From contig NZ_JAAOZC010000001.1 in the NCBI RefSeq assembly GCF_011761305.1, forward strand, positions 124,001-188,000: a stretch of DNA of 64,000 nt, written 5' to 3'. Within the stretch, counting starts at the first letter, position 1. Every line of letters starts with the position of its first letter. The DNA is from Sphingomonas vulcanisoli (GTDB lineage Bacteria; Pseudomonadota; Alphaproteobacteria; Sphingomonadales; Sphingomonadaceae). Position numbers and translations under genes: made by a program. This document shows, one piece after another, positions 1-8,030 of the stretch. The notes below the pieces were generated by a model. It was not told where the DNA came from. It saw nothing but the letters and a program-made list of their open reading frames with translations, and did not search any database.

Positions 1-147
1 GTGCGCGCGATCACGGGCATGAACTGCGTGATCGAACTGGTGCCACCGAAAACCTTGCCGCGGACGTCATCGGGGAAGTTGAGCCGGGCGAAGGCGCGGA
101 ATTTGTATCTGTCGGGCGAGATCCAGCCTTATGAGATGGCGGCGTAG
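1..147 (+). CDS. Fatty acyl-AMP ligase / acyl-CoA synthetase, C-terminal end (partial)
   Basis: Only the last 48 residues lie in the window; the gene starts upstream of base 1. They contain the A10 core motif of the ANL adenylating superfamily, LPRTSSGKLSR, whose lysine (visible residue 26) is the invariant catalytic lysine that contacts the acyl-adenylate. The following AKARNLYLSGEI resembles the end of fatty acyl-AMP ligases (FAAL), which activate fatty acids for transfer to a carrier protein or CoA. The ligase subtype is inferred from this tail only, so an acyl-CoA synthetase is also possible. The frame is open from base 1 to the TAG at 145-147. Confidence 0.75.
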   Translation: MRAITGMNCVIELVPPKTLPRTSSGKLSRAKARNLYLSGEIQPYEMAA

Positions 148-167
148 CGCTATTCCCGGCACTTCTG

Positions 168-800
168 ATGGTTGATCAACGGCAAATCATTGATGCTGGC
201 GTCACAGCACTCATAACACTGCGCAACGATGTGCAGGCCTTGCGCCAAATTCGACCAATCGAAGCCGACACAGAGGGGCCACCTTATTTATTAATATCCA
301 ATCCTATCATTCCGGCCTGTGTTGAGCGAATTTGTTCCTCTCAAGCGCAAGCATTTAATTGTCTTTTTGATTTGGGGCGGCAACGTGCCTCTGAAAGCTC
401 TAGGATGCACGCTTTGCGTCTAGAAAGGGTAAACGCGGTCAGACGGCATTGCTCTGATATAGATATAACTAATCTTACTCAAAGAGGCGTGAGGAATGCG
501 CTAGCGCACTTCGACGAGCGCCTATTAAAAGCTTTGCTTAATCCTGATAATAAGGGTGGCTGGATGCAAGATCTTGCAGCCAGTCATAGAGCAGCGTTTG
601 ACTTAGGCCCTGATGCTGAGCAACGCATGGTGCGAGCCTACTTTTATCACGAAGATGTTGTTTATGTGTTGGGTGAAACCTTGCGGCCTTTTGCAATGGA
701 TACAGAGGCGGCCTTAGTTCTCGCTCGATTCGGCGTTCCGGGTCTTCCCGAGGTGCCTCACTTTGCTGCGATGAATAACGATGAGCCGCCAGTTTGTTAG
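168..800 (+). CDS. Hypothetical protein with HEPN-like RNx3H motif
   Basis: I do not recognise this 210-residue soluble protein. It has no signal peptide or membrane segment and looks largely alpha-helical. Residues 109-114 read RNALAH, which fits the R-(N/D/H)-x(3)-H motif of HEPN-fold ribonucleases found in toxin-antitoxin and abortive-infection systems. The motif sits in the middle of the protein rather than near the end. The gene is visibly AT-richer than its neighbours (runs such as TTATTTATTAATATCC), with different codon choice, suggesting acquisition by transfer. It begins 20 bp after the acyl-AMP ligase and ends convergently with the sensor kinase. No partner antitoxin gene is next to it. 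HEPN membership is an inference from one short motif. Confidence 0.6.
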   Translation: MVDQRQIIDAGVTALITLRNDVQALRQIRPIEADTEGPPYLLISNPIIPACVERICSSQAQAFNCLFDLGRQRASESSRMHALRLERVNAVRRHCSDIDITNLTQRGVRNALAHFDERLLKALLNPDNKGGWMQDLAASHRAAFDLGPDAEQRMVRAYFYHEDVVYVLGETLRPFAMDTEAALVLARFGVPGLPEVPHFAAMNNDEPPVC

Positions 801-822
801 GGCGTCCCTAAGGCTGGATTTA

Positions 823-3024
823 TTACGATGTTGCGACCTTCTCCGATCCATATACCAGCGGCACCCTTAGCTCCGCCGAGAAGCCATCCTCGCTCTGCTT
901 CAGCCGGATATCCCCGCCATGCGCCCGCGCGATCGAGCGGCAGACCGCCAGGCCTAGCCCACTGCCCGCCTTATCCGAATTGCGCGCGGCCTCGCTCCGG
1001 TAAAACGGCTCGAACACGCGATCCATCTCGTCGGCGGGGAGACCGGGGCCGTCGTCGAACACTTCGATCACGGCTTCGTCGAGGACGCGGTGGAGGCGGA
1101 TGCGGGCGCGGTCGCCATATTTGATCGCGTTTTCGATGAGATTGTCGAGCAGGCGGCGCAGGCCCAGCACATCGACCTCGACCTGCGCCTGCTCGGCGCG
1201 CTCGATCACGACGTCACCGCCGACCAGCCGCGCATCCTCCACCACTTCATCGACGATGGTGTTGAGATCGAGCCGCTCGCGGCGGGCAGGCGCGGAGGCG
1301 TCACGGATGAAATCGATGACCTGCGCGATCATCGCCTCCATCTCGTCGACTTCTTCCAGCAAGCCCTCGCGGACGTCCTCCGCCTCCACATCCTCGATGC
1401 GGAAGCGCATCCGCGTGAGCGGGGTGCGCAGATCGTGGCTGATCGCGCCGATCATCGCGGTGCGATCGTCGACGAAGGCGCGCAGGCGGTTCTGCATCAG
1501 ATTGAAGGCGTGCGCGGCGCGGCCGATCTCGGCGGGACCATCGAGCGGGCCGATCTCGGCGGCGGGATCTCGGCCGAGCTTTTCGGCAGCGCCCGCAAAA
1601 CGATCGAGCGGCTTGACCAGACGCCGCGCGAACAGCCATCCGAGCGGCACCACGATCGCCAGCGCGATCGCGAACCAGAGCAGCACGCGCCGCTGCCAGC
1701 TGTTCGGGAACGGCTCGGGGGCGGGTTGGACGACCGCCCATTTGCCATCGGACAGCCGCAGCGCCGCGACGAAATCGCCCTGCACGAACGGCGCCTGGGC
1801 AAGACCGAACAAGGAGCGGCGCGTAGGAGCGATCGCAATCGGCGGGCCGGCGGGCGCCTGTGAGGCATGCGCTTGCGGTTGCGGCTGGAGCGCGGTGGAT
1901 TTCTCCGGCACCGGCGTGAAGCCGAGCGCGGGAAGGGGGACGGGCGCAGCGGTGACGACAGGCGCGGGCGCGGGTGCCGCGATCGTCCGCTGCGGCACGG
2001 TACGCGGGGGCGTAGGCACCGGCGTCGGCACGCTGAGCAGCGGCGCGGCGACGGCTGCGCGGGGGAGTTGTAGCGCGGGCGTAGCCAGCAGCGCGTTATC
2101 GGTGGCGGGATTTCCGAAGCGCGCGATCGGCCCGTTGAGCGCAGCGCGCGGGCTGATCGGCAAATTCTGCGCTTCACGCGCGGCATCGGCGCCCGCGGCG
2201 ACGCCGCCCAATGCGCGCGCGGTGATCTGCGCCGCGGCCTGCTCCGTCGTGATTGGTGGGGTCACGATGTTAGCGGTGGACGTGCCCGATCGGCCCCGAA
2301 GCAGGGCGGGCACCGCCGCGCCGCCGTCACCGGTGATCACCAGCTCGCCGTGCCGCGCGGCGATCGCGCCCATGTTGATCAGAGGCCGAGCGTGATCGCT
2401 GCGCATCATCTCCCCCATGACATTGGCGCCTGGTCCAACGCCCGGGCCGTGTCCCAGCGCGCCTTGGGGAATGCTGTCGTGTGGCGGAGCCACCATGCCG
2501 AAACGCGCCATCGCCGCCGCCGCACCGGGCGGCGGCGCGAACTGGGCGAGGACGAGCAAGGAGCCGGGGCGCGGTTGCGAAACCCAGGCGGCGGGCTGCA
2601 CAAAGCTGTCGTTCGCCATCGCGCCGCTTGTGATCGCCTCGCCGTTCATCGCGAGGGTGCGCGGCTGCGCCGTGCCGGCGAAGGGCAGGGGCGTGTAGAA
2701 AGCCAGGCTGACACGGCCGGGATCGACGCCCATCAGATGCGCAAGCTCGGTCTGCGATCGTTCAGACACCAGCCAGCCCGCGCCCTTCACGTCGGGCGGT
2801 CCGTTCTGGACGATACGCTGGAGCTGCTGCGTGCCCTTGCCGCCTTCGGCGCCCGCCAGCCGCGCGGCGATATCGTCCAGCCCATATTGCGCGGCAGGCG
2901 CGGGCGGGAGCAGGACGGTGAGGATCAGGGTCACCAGCTGTGCAACGAGCAGCCCGGCGAGCAGCATCGCCAGGATCTGGAGCGCGAGCGGCGGGCCGCC
3001 GAGCCGGGGACGGTGCGGGCTCAT
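823..3024 (-). CDS. Sensor histidine kinase with long Pro/Ala-rich periplasmic domain
   Basis: A 733-residue membrane histidine kinase. The order is: TM1 at about 16-40; a periplasmic region of about 400 residues (41-445), very rich in Pro/Ala between about 320 and 400; TM2 at about 446-468; HAMP at about 468-520; HisKA with the phospho-acceptor H-box ISHDLRTPL (His530); and HATPase_c with N-box DNLIENAIKYG (about 627-637) and G-boxes DDGPGL and GSGLGLAV (about 657-693). All catalytic boxes look intact. EnvZ-type kinases are usually 400-500 residues, so the extra length is almost all sensor region. It is divergent from the OmpR-family regulator starting near 3198, its likely partner. The signal sensed is unknown. 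The ATG is at 3022-3024. Confidence 0.88.
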   Translation of the reverse strand: MSPHRPRLGGPPLALQILAMLLAGLLVAQLVTLILTVLLPPAPAAQYGLDDIAARLAGAEGGKGTQQLQRIVQNGPPDVKGAGWLVSERSQTELAHLMGVDPGRVSLAFYTPLPFAGTAQPRTLAMNGEAITSGAMANDSFVQPAAWVSQPRPGSLLVLAQFAPPPGAAAAMARFGMVAPPHDSIPQGALGHGPGVGPGANVMGEMMRSDHARPLINMGAIAARHGELVITGDGGAAVPALLRGRSGTSTANIVTPPITTEQAAAQITARALGGVAAGADAAREAQNLPISPRAALNGPIARFGNPATDNALLATPALQLPRAAVAAPLLSVPTPVPTPPRTVPQRTIAAPAPAPVVTAAPVPLPALGFTPVPEKSTALQPQPQAHASQAPAGPPIAIAPTRRSLFGLAQAPFVQGDFVAALRLSDGKWAVVQPAPEPFPNSWQRRVLLWFAIALAIVVPLGWLFARRLVKPLDRFAGAAEKLGRDPAAEIGPLDGPAEIGRAAHAFNLMQNRLRAFVDDRTAMIGAISHDLRTPLTRMRFRIEDVEAEDVREGLLEEVDEMEAMIAQVIDFIRDASAPARRERLDLNTIVDEVVEDARLVGGDVVIERAEQAQVEVDVLGLRRLLDNLIENAIKYGDRARIRLHRVLDEAVIEVFDDGPGLPADEMDRVFEPFYRSEAARNSDKAGSGLGLAVCRSIARAHGGDIRLKQSEDGFSAELRVPLVYGSEKVATS

Positions 3025-3197
3025 CAGGCGCGATTATGGCATAAGCGGAGACGCATGGGCACTCCTTGCGGTGACAGCCCAATGTTGCGCAAAGATTTCG
3101 GGGATTTCGCAGCCGCGCGGGCGTTGTGAAGCACCGCGGACATATGGCGATCACGCAAGGCTGGCATTCGCGGGGCATGAACGCCATCATGCACAAT

Positions 3198-3944
3198 ATG
3201 GATCTCGCCACCCGCATCATGATCGTCGATGACGATGCCGGCATCCGGCGGCTGATCTCCTCCTTCCTCGATAAGCACGGCTTCAAGACCGAGACCGCCG
3301 CCAATCCGATCGAAATGCGCGAGAAACTGGCGCAGGATCGTTTCGATCTGATCGTGCTGGACGTGATGATGCCGCGCGAAGACGGGCTCTCGGCGCTCCG
3401 TTCGCTGCAGGGCGATGATGCGCCGGCGGTGATCATGCTCTCAGCGGTGGGCACCGATGTCGATCGCATCGTCGGGCTGGAGATGGGCGCCGAGGATTAT
3501 CTCGCCAAACCGTGCAACCCGCGCGAACTACTGGCACGGATCCGCGCGGTGCTGCGGCGGCGCGAGAAGCATGACAAGGGCGGCCCCCGCGCGGCGACCG
3601 CGGCCGCACCGAACGAGGAGGCGCATGACGAGCGCCGCTTCCAGGGCTGGCGGATCGATATGGACATGCGGATGGTCTATGACCCGGACGATCAGATGGT
3701 GAACCTCACCGATGGCGAATTCCGCCTGCTGCGCGCCTTCGTCGAACATCCGCGCCGCGTGCTGACGCGCGACCAATTGCTCGATTTCGCGCGCGGTGAG
3801 GACAGCGACCATTATGACCGCGCGATCGACGTCCAGGTCAGCCGCCTGCGCCGCAAACTCGGCGAGACGCGCGGCGGCGGGGAGCTGATCCGCACCGTGC
3901 GCAATGAGGGCTATCTGTTCACGCCCACGGTGACGCGGGGCTAA
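3198..3944 (+). CDS. OmpR-family response regulator
   Basis: Two-component response regulator, cytoplasmic. The receiver domain starts at MIVDDD, with acidic Asp pair, phospho-acceptor in VLDVMMPREDG, Thr/Ser switch in VIMLSA and conserved lysine in LAKP. The C-terminal winged helix is of OmpR/PhoB type (LTDGEFRLLRAF ... VLTRDQLL ... DVQVSRLRRKLG ... IRTVRNEGYLF). The frame is open back to a GTG at 3126, with further ATGs at 3144 and 3177. I prefer ATG 3198 because it places the receiver at the usual distance from the N terminus, but no clear Shine-Dalgarno decides. It is divergent from the histidine kinase gene, so the two probably form a system sharing the 3025-3197 control region. Confidence 0.87.
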   Translation: MDLATRIMIVDDDAGIRRLISSFLDKHGFKTETAANPIEMREKLAQDRFDLIVLDVMMPREDGLSALRSLQGDDAPAVIMLSAVGTDVDRIVGLEMGAEDYLAKPCNPRELLARIRAVLRRREKHDKGGPRAATAAAPNEEAHDERRFQGWRIDMDMRMVYDPDDQMVNLTDGEFRLLRAFVEHPRRVLTRDQLLDFARGEDSDHYDRAIDVQVSRLRRKLGETRGGGELIRTVRNEGYLFTPTVTRG

Positions 3945-3955
3945 GACCTCTCTTG

Positions 3956-4042
3956 AACCGCTTGCCCTGAGCTTGTCGAAGGGCTGTTCTTCTTTCTGCG
4001 GTGAAGAGGGACGGTGCTTCGACAGGCTCAGCACGAACGGTT
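3956..4042. repeat. Intergenic palindromic repeat, family A copy 1
   Basis: An imperfect inverted repeat fills the gap between the response regulator and mmsB. The left arm contains CCCTGAGCTTGTCGAAGGGC and the right arm contains GTGCTTCGACAGGCTCAGCAC. Both match the sphingomonad REP-like element seen again at 63366-63446 in the opposite orientation. It could form a long hairpin and may end both convergent transcripts. Confidence 0.8.
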
Positions 4043-4936
4043 TCAGGCGGTCGGCAGCTTCCCGTCGAGCAAGCCGATGACGCCCGAAAAATCGAGTCCG
4101 CCATCGCCCTGATTGACCATCGCCTGATAGAGCGATTCCGCCAGGCTCCCCATCGGCACCGCGGCATCCACGCCGTGCGCCGCGCCAAGCGCCAGCTTGA
4201 GATCCTTGAGCATCAGCGCCGCCGCGAAGCCGCCCTGATAGCCGCGATCGGCGGGCGATTCCGGGCCGACGCCGGGCAGCGGGCAGTAGCTGTTGAGCGA
4301 CCAGCTCTGCCCCGTCGCCTTGGAGGCGATATCGAAGAAGACCTTGGGATCGAGCCCGAGACGCACCGCCAGCGCCAGCCCCTCGCAAGTGCCGATCATC
4401 TGCGAGGCGAGGATCAAGTTGTTGCAGATCTTCACGCTCTGCCCCGCGCCCGCCGGGCCGGCGTGGATCACCGCCTTGCCCATTTTCTCCAGGATCGGGC
4501 GCGCCCGTTCGAACGCCTCTGCCTCGCCGCCGACCATGAAGGTCAGCGTGCCGCCGTTGGCCGCGGCGATGCCGCCTGAGACCGGCGCATCGACCATCGC
4601 GATGCCGATCGCTGCCGCTTCCGCGATCACCGCCTTAGCCGAGGTCACGTCGATGGTCGAACAATCGATCAGGATCGCGGTGGAGGGCACCGCGCCGAAA
4701 ATCTCGTCGCGATAGACACCGAGGACATGCTTGCCCGCGGGCAGCATCGTGACGACGACCTCGGCATCGGCCACCGCCTGGGTGGCAGAGGGCGCGCGCA
4801 TGCAGCCAGCTTCCTCGGCCCGGGCGAGCGCGGCTTCGGAAAGGTCAAACGCCTTCACGCGATGCGCCGCCTTGGCGAGGTTTGCGGCCATCCCCCCGCC
4901 CATATTGCCCAATCCGATAAAGCCGACTTTGGCCAT
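4043..4936 (-). CDS. mmsB: 3-hydroxyisobutyrate dehydrogenase
   Basis: Catalyses NAD-dependent oxidation of 3-hydroxyisobutyrate to methylmalonate semialdehyde in valine degradation. The 297 residues match the usual family length. The N-terminal Rossmann motif is GFIGLGNMGGGMA. The substrate-binding signature DAPVSGGIAAANGG and the catalytic-lysine segment GQSVKICNN of the beta-hydroxyacid dehydrogenase family are present. It is the last gene of the minus-strand valine block, separated from the enoyl-CoA hydratase by a 104-bp gap holding a palindromic repeat, so it may partly have its own transcription. The stop codon touches the family A repeat. Confidence 0.93.
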   Translation of the reverse strand: MAKVGFIGLGNMGGGMAANLAKAAHRVKAFDLSEAALARAEEAGCMRAPSATQAVADAEVVVTMLPAGKHVLGVYRDEIFGAVPSTAILIDCSTIDVTSAKAVIAEAAAIGIAMVDAPVSGGIAAANGGTLTFMVGGEAEAFERARPILEKMGKAVIHAGPAGAGQSVKICNNLILASQMIGTCEGLALAVRLGLDPKVFFDIASKATGQSWSLNSYCPLPGVGPESPADRGYQGGFAAALMLKDLKLALGAAHGVDAAVPMGSLAESLYQAMVNQGDGGLDFSGVIGLLDGKLPTA

Positions 4937-4951
4937 GCGTTTAGATCCTCA

Positions 4952-5033
4952 TCCGTTCGCCCCGAGCGAAGTCGAGGGGCGTGCTGCTTGGCGCAAGATC
5001 CGAACGTGCCTCGACTTCGGTCGGCACGAACGG
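4952..5033. repeat. Intergenic palindromic repeat, family B copy 1
   Basis: Inverted repeat with arms around CCGAGCGAAGTCGAGGGGCG and CCTCGACTTCGGTCGGCACG, between mmsB and the enoyl-CoA hydratase gene. The same family recurs at 28789-28846 after pal. It lies inside an operon, where a transcribed hairpin could protect or attenuate mRNA. Confidence 0.75.
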
Positions 5034-5040
5034 CGCGGCC

Positions 5041-5814
5041 TTATCGTCCTACCCAATTCCCCGCCCGTTTCTCGACGAACGCCGTCATCCCCTCAATCTT
5101 ATCCTCGGTGGCGAACAACCCATCGAACAGTCGCCGCTCGAACAGGATGCCGGTCGCGAGCCCGGTTTCGAACGCGGTGTTGACCATTTCCTTATTGGCG
5201 ATGGCGGCGAGCGGCGGCATGGCGGCGATCGCAGCGGCGGTTTTCAGCGCCTCGTCCATCAGTTCGGCGGCGGGGACGATCCGCGCGACGAGACCCGATC
5301 GCTCGGCCTCCTCTGCGCCCATCATCCGGCCGGTGAGGCACATCTCCATCGCCTTGGCCTTGCCGATCGCGCGGGTGAGGCGCTGCGATCCGCCCATGCC
5401 GGGCGCGACGCCGAGCTTGATCTCGGGCTGCCCGAACTTGGCGGTATCGGCGGCAAGGATGAAATCGGCCATCATCGCTACCTCGCAGCCGCCGCCCAGC
5501 GCGAAGCCCGCGACCGCCGCGATCCAGGGCTTGCGTGTCGCGGTCACCCGCTCCCAGCCGGCGAAGAAATTGTCGCCGAACGCGCCGGCGAAGCCCATCG
5601 CCTGCATCTCCTTGATGTCGGCGCCCGCCGCGAACGCCTTCTCGGAGCCGGTGAGGACGAGGCAGCGCTGGGTGGAATCGGCATCGTAGGCGGCGAAGGC
5701 GGCGATCAGATCGGCCAGCACTTGGCTGTTGAGCGCGTTGAGCGCCTGTGGGCGGTTGAGCCGCACCAGCGTCACCGCGTCATGCTGCTCCACCAGGATC
5801 GTTTCGTAGGTCAT
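5041..5814 (-). CDS. Enoyl-CoA hydratase (valine pathway, methacrylyl-CoA hydration)
   Basis: A crotonase-superfamily protein of 257 residues. It carries the oxyanion-hole segments ([11 protein letters not shown]; the [15 protein letters not shown] turn) and the two catalytic glutamates expected of true hydratases (GGCE and GQPEIKLG). It should hydrate methacrylyl-CoA to 3-hydroxyisobutyryl-CoA, judged from its neighbours. The start is ATG 5814 ([10 protein letters not shown]), 2 bp after the stop of the upstream hydrolase gene. The same frame stays open much further upstream, but that extension overlaps the hydrolase gene and does not look like protein. Confidence 0.9.
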   Translation of the reverse strand: MTYETILVEQHDAVTLVRLNRPQALNALNSQVLADLIAAFAAYDADSTQRCLVLTGSEKAFAAGADIKEMQAMGFAGAFGDNFFAGWERVTATRKPWIAAVAGFALGGGCEVAMMADFILAADTAKFGQPEIKLGVAPGMGGSQRLTRAIGKAKAMEMCLTGRMMGAEEAERSGLVARIVPAAELMDEALKTAAAIAAMPPLAAIANKEMVNTAFETGLATGILFERRLFDGLFATEDKIEGMTAFVEKRAGNWVGR

Positions 5815-5816
5815 GC

Positions 5817-6881
5817 TCAGGCTCCGGTTTCGGGCAGGGGGGTCCAGGCGTCGCTGGCGGGCAGAGGCTGGAAGATGGCATCGATCAAGCTGTCCGGCGT
5901 CTCGGCGATGCTCGGCGGGTTCCACCGGGGCGCATTGTCCTTGTCGATGATCAGCGCGCGCACGCCTTCGACGAAATCGGGGCGCTGGAGGATATGCACG
6001 GCAAGGCCATATTCCATCCGCATCTCGTCCGCGAAATCGACGTGCTGCGCGCCCTCGGCCAATTGGCGCAGGGCGACCTTCATCGTCTGCGGCGATTTCG
6101 TGTCCATCACGGCGATCTGCTTGGCGGCCCAGTCCGATCCATCGGCCTCCAGCGCGGCATGGATATCCTCCAGCCGATCGCTGGCGAACAGCCGATCCAC
6201 ATCCGCGCGCGCGTCCGCCAGCTTGCCCGGCGGGGGCATGACGGCGGCGTCGGCGAGGATGCGTTCGAGATTGGCAGGGGCGTAGACGATCGCGGCCTTT
6301 ACCGCGTCCAGCTTGTCGCTCTCGATATAATGGGTGGCAACATCGAGCGCGACCGCATCGGCGCCGTCGATCCGCGCGCCGGTCACCGCCAGATATTGCC
6401 CGGTGCGGCCCGGCATCCGGGAGAGATACCAGCCGCCGCCGACATCGGGGAACAGGCCGATCCCAGTTTCTGGCATGGCATAGACGGTGCGCTCGGTGGC
6501 GACGCGATAGCGCGCTGGCTGGCTGATACCGACGCCGCCGCCCATCGTGATGCCGTCCATGAAGGCGACGATCGGCCTGGGATAGACGAACATCAGATGG
6601 TTGAGCCGATATTCGCGGTGCCAGAAAGCGCGCGCATGCACGCCGTCGCCTTTGGCGCTTTCGGCCATCACCCGGATGTCGCCCCCTGCGCAAAAGCCGC
6701 GGCCTTCGGCATGATCCAGCAGCACGGCAGTGATCGCCGGATCATCCTTCCAGGCGAGCAGCGCCTCGATCATCGCATCGCACATGCCGAGCGTCAGCGC
6801 ATGGATCGCCTTGGGGCGGTTGAGCCGCAACCGGCCGACGCCGCCTTCAACCGAGACGATAAGCTCGGGCGCATCGCTCAC
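5817..6881 (-). CDS. 3-hydroxyisobutyryl-CoA hydrolase
   Basis: A crotonase-fold thioesterase of 354 residues, the usual length for HIBYL-CoA hydrolases and about 100 longer than enoyl-CoA hydratases. It hydrolyses 3-hydroxyisobutyryl-CoA to free 3-hydroxyisobutyrate, a committing step of valine breakdown. Recognisable segments are [28 protein letters not shown] (oxyanion hole), [13 protein letters not shown] and [14 protein letters not shown] (catalytic Glu/Asp region). The start is a GTG at 6881 that overlaps the acyl-CoA dehydrogenase stop (GTGA, 4 bp), indicating translational coupling. Confidence 0.92.
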   Translation of the reverse strand: MSDAPELIVSVEGGVGRLRLNRPKAIHALTLGMCDAMIEALLAWKDDPAITAVLLDHAEGRGFCAGGDIRVMAESAKGDGVHARAFWHREYRLNHLMFVYPRPIVAFMDGITMGGGVGISQPARYRVATERTVYAMPETGIGLFPDVGGGWYLSRMPGRTGQYLAVTGARIDGADAVALDVATHYIESDKLDAVKAAIVYAPANLERILADAAVMPPPGKLADARADVDRLFASDRLEDIHAALEADGSDWAAKQIAVMDTKSPQTMKVALRQLAEGAQHVDFADEMRMEYGLAVHILQRPDFVEGVRALIIDKDNAPRWNPPSIAETPDSLIDAIFQPLPASDAWTPLPETGA

Positions 6882-8020
6882 TGCCGGGTGAGCTCGCGGC
6901 CGACGATCATCCGCATCACCTGATTGGTGCCTTCCAGGATCGAGTGGACGCGCAGATCGCGCCAGAAACGCTCGATCGGATAATCCATCAGATATCCATA
7001 GCCGCCGTGCAGCTGCAGCGCGCGATCGACCACCGAGGAGCCGGTATCGGTGGCGAAGCGCTTGGCCATTGCCGCGAAGCGCGTCTTGTCGGGCGCGTTT
7101 TCGGTGACCTTCACCGCCGCCGTATAGAGCAGGGCGCGCGCGGCTTCTAGTTCGGTCGCCATGTCGGCAAGCGTGAACTGTGTGTTCTGGAATTCGGCGA
7201 TGGCTTGGCCGAACTGCTTGCGATCCTTGGTATATTGGATTGCCTCGTCGAGACAGCGTTGCGCACCGCCCAGCGAGCAGGCCCCGATGTTGAGGCGGCC
7301 GCCGTCCAGCCCCATCATCGCGATCCGGAACCCTTCGCCCTCAGCGCCGACTCGATTGGCGACGGGCACGCGGACGTTATCGAAGATCACCTGCCGCGTC
7401 GGCTGCGCATGCCAGCCGAGCTTGCGCTCGTTGGCGCCGAAGCTGACGCCGGGCATGTCCTTCTCGATCACCAGACAGGAAATGCCTTTCGGTCCCTCCA
7501 CCCCCGTGCGGACCATCGTGACGTACAGCTCGTTCTCGCCCGCGCCAGATATGAACTGCTTGGAGCCGCTGACGATATAATGGTCACCATCAAGCCGGGC
7601 GCTGGTCTTTAGTGCGGCGGCGTCCGACCCCGATCCCGGCTCGGTCAGGCAATAGCTCGCCATCGTCTCCATGGTCACGAGATCGGGCAGAAAGCGCGCC
7701 TTGATCTCCGCGCCGCCGAAGCGATCGATCATCCAGGCGGCCATATTGTGGATCGAGATGAAGGCGCTGGTCGCAGGGCAGCCATAGGCCATCGCCTCCA
7801 TGATCAGCGCCGCCTCCAGCCGCCCGAGATTGATCCCGCCGCTCTCCTCGCTGACGTAGATCGCCGCAAACCCGAGCTCCGCCGCCTGCTTGATCACGTC
7901 GCGCGGGAAGATGTGCTTCTCGTCCCACTCGGCGGCGTGAGGCGTGATGGCGTCAGCGGTGAAACGACGCGCGAGTTCTTGAATCTCGCGCTGATCGTCG
8001 GTCAGGTCGAATTGGCTCAC
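6878..8020 (-). CDS. Acyl-CoA dehydrogenase, probable isobutyryl-CoA dehydrogenase
   Basis: FAD flavoprotein of 380 residues, the standard acyl-CoA dehydrogenase length. Signatures: CLTEPGSGSDAAALKT and KQFISGAGENELYVTMVRTG in the N-terminal and middle domains; QFGQAIAEFQNTQF and LHGGYGYLMDYPIERFWRDLRVHSILEGTNQVMRMIVGREL at the C terminus. By context it oxidises isobutyryl-CoA to methacrylyl-CoA and passes electrons to ETF. It starts at GTG 8020, 10 bp after the mmsA stop, and overlaps the next gene by 4 bp. Substrate assignment rests on the operon, not on residues. Confidence 0.9.
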   Translation of the reverse strand: MSQFDLTDDQREIQELARRFTADAITPHAAEWDEKHIFPRDVIKQAAELGFAAIYVSEESGGINLGRLEAALIMEAMAYGCPATSAFISIHNMAAWMIDRFGGAEIKARFLPDLVTMETMASYCLTEPGSGSDAAALKTSARLDGDHYIVSGSKQFISGAGENELYVTMVRTGVEGPKGISCLVIEKDMPGVSFGANERKLGWHAQPTRQVIFDNVRVPVANRVGAEGEGFRIAMMGLDGGRLNIGACSLGGAQRCLDEAIQYTKDRKQFGQAIAEFQNTQFTLADMATELEAARALLYTAAVKVTENAPDKTRFAAMAKRFATDTGSSVVDRALQLHGGYGYLMDYPIERFWRDLRVHSILEGTNQVMRMIVGRELTRQ

Positions 8021-8030
8021 GGCCCCGGCC

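Noticed and set aside
5815..6693. Upstream extension of the enoyl-CoA hydratase frame
   Set aside because: Arg-rich shadow of the HIBYL-CoA hydrolase gene; the real hydratase begins at ATG 5814.
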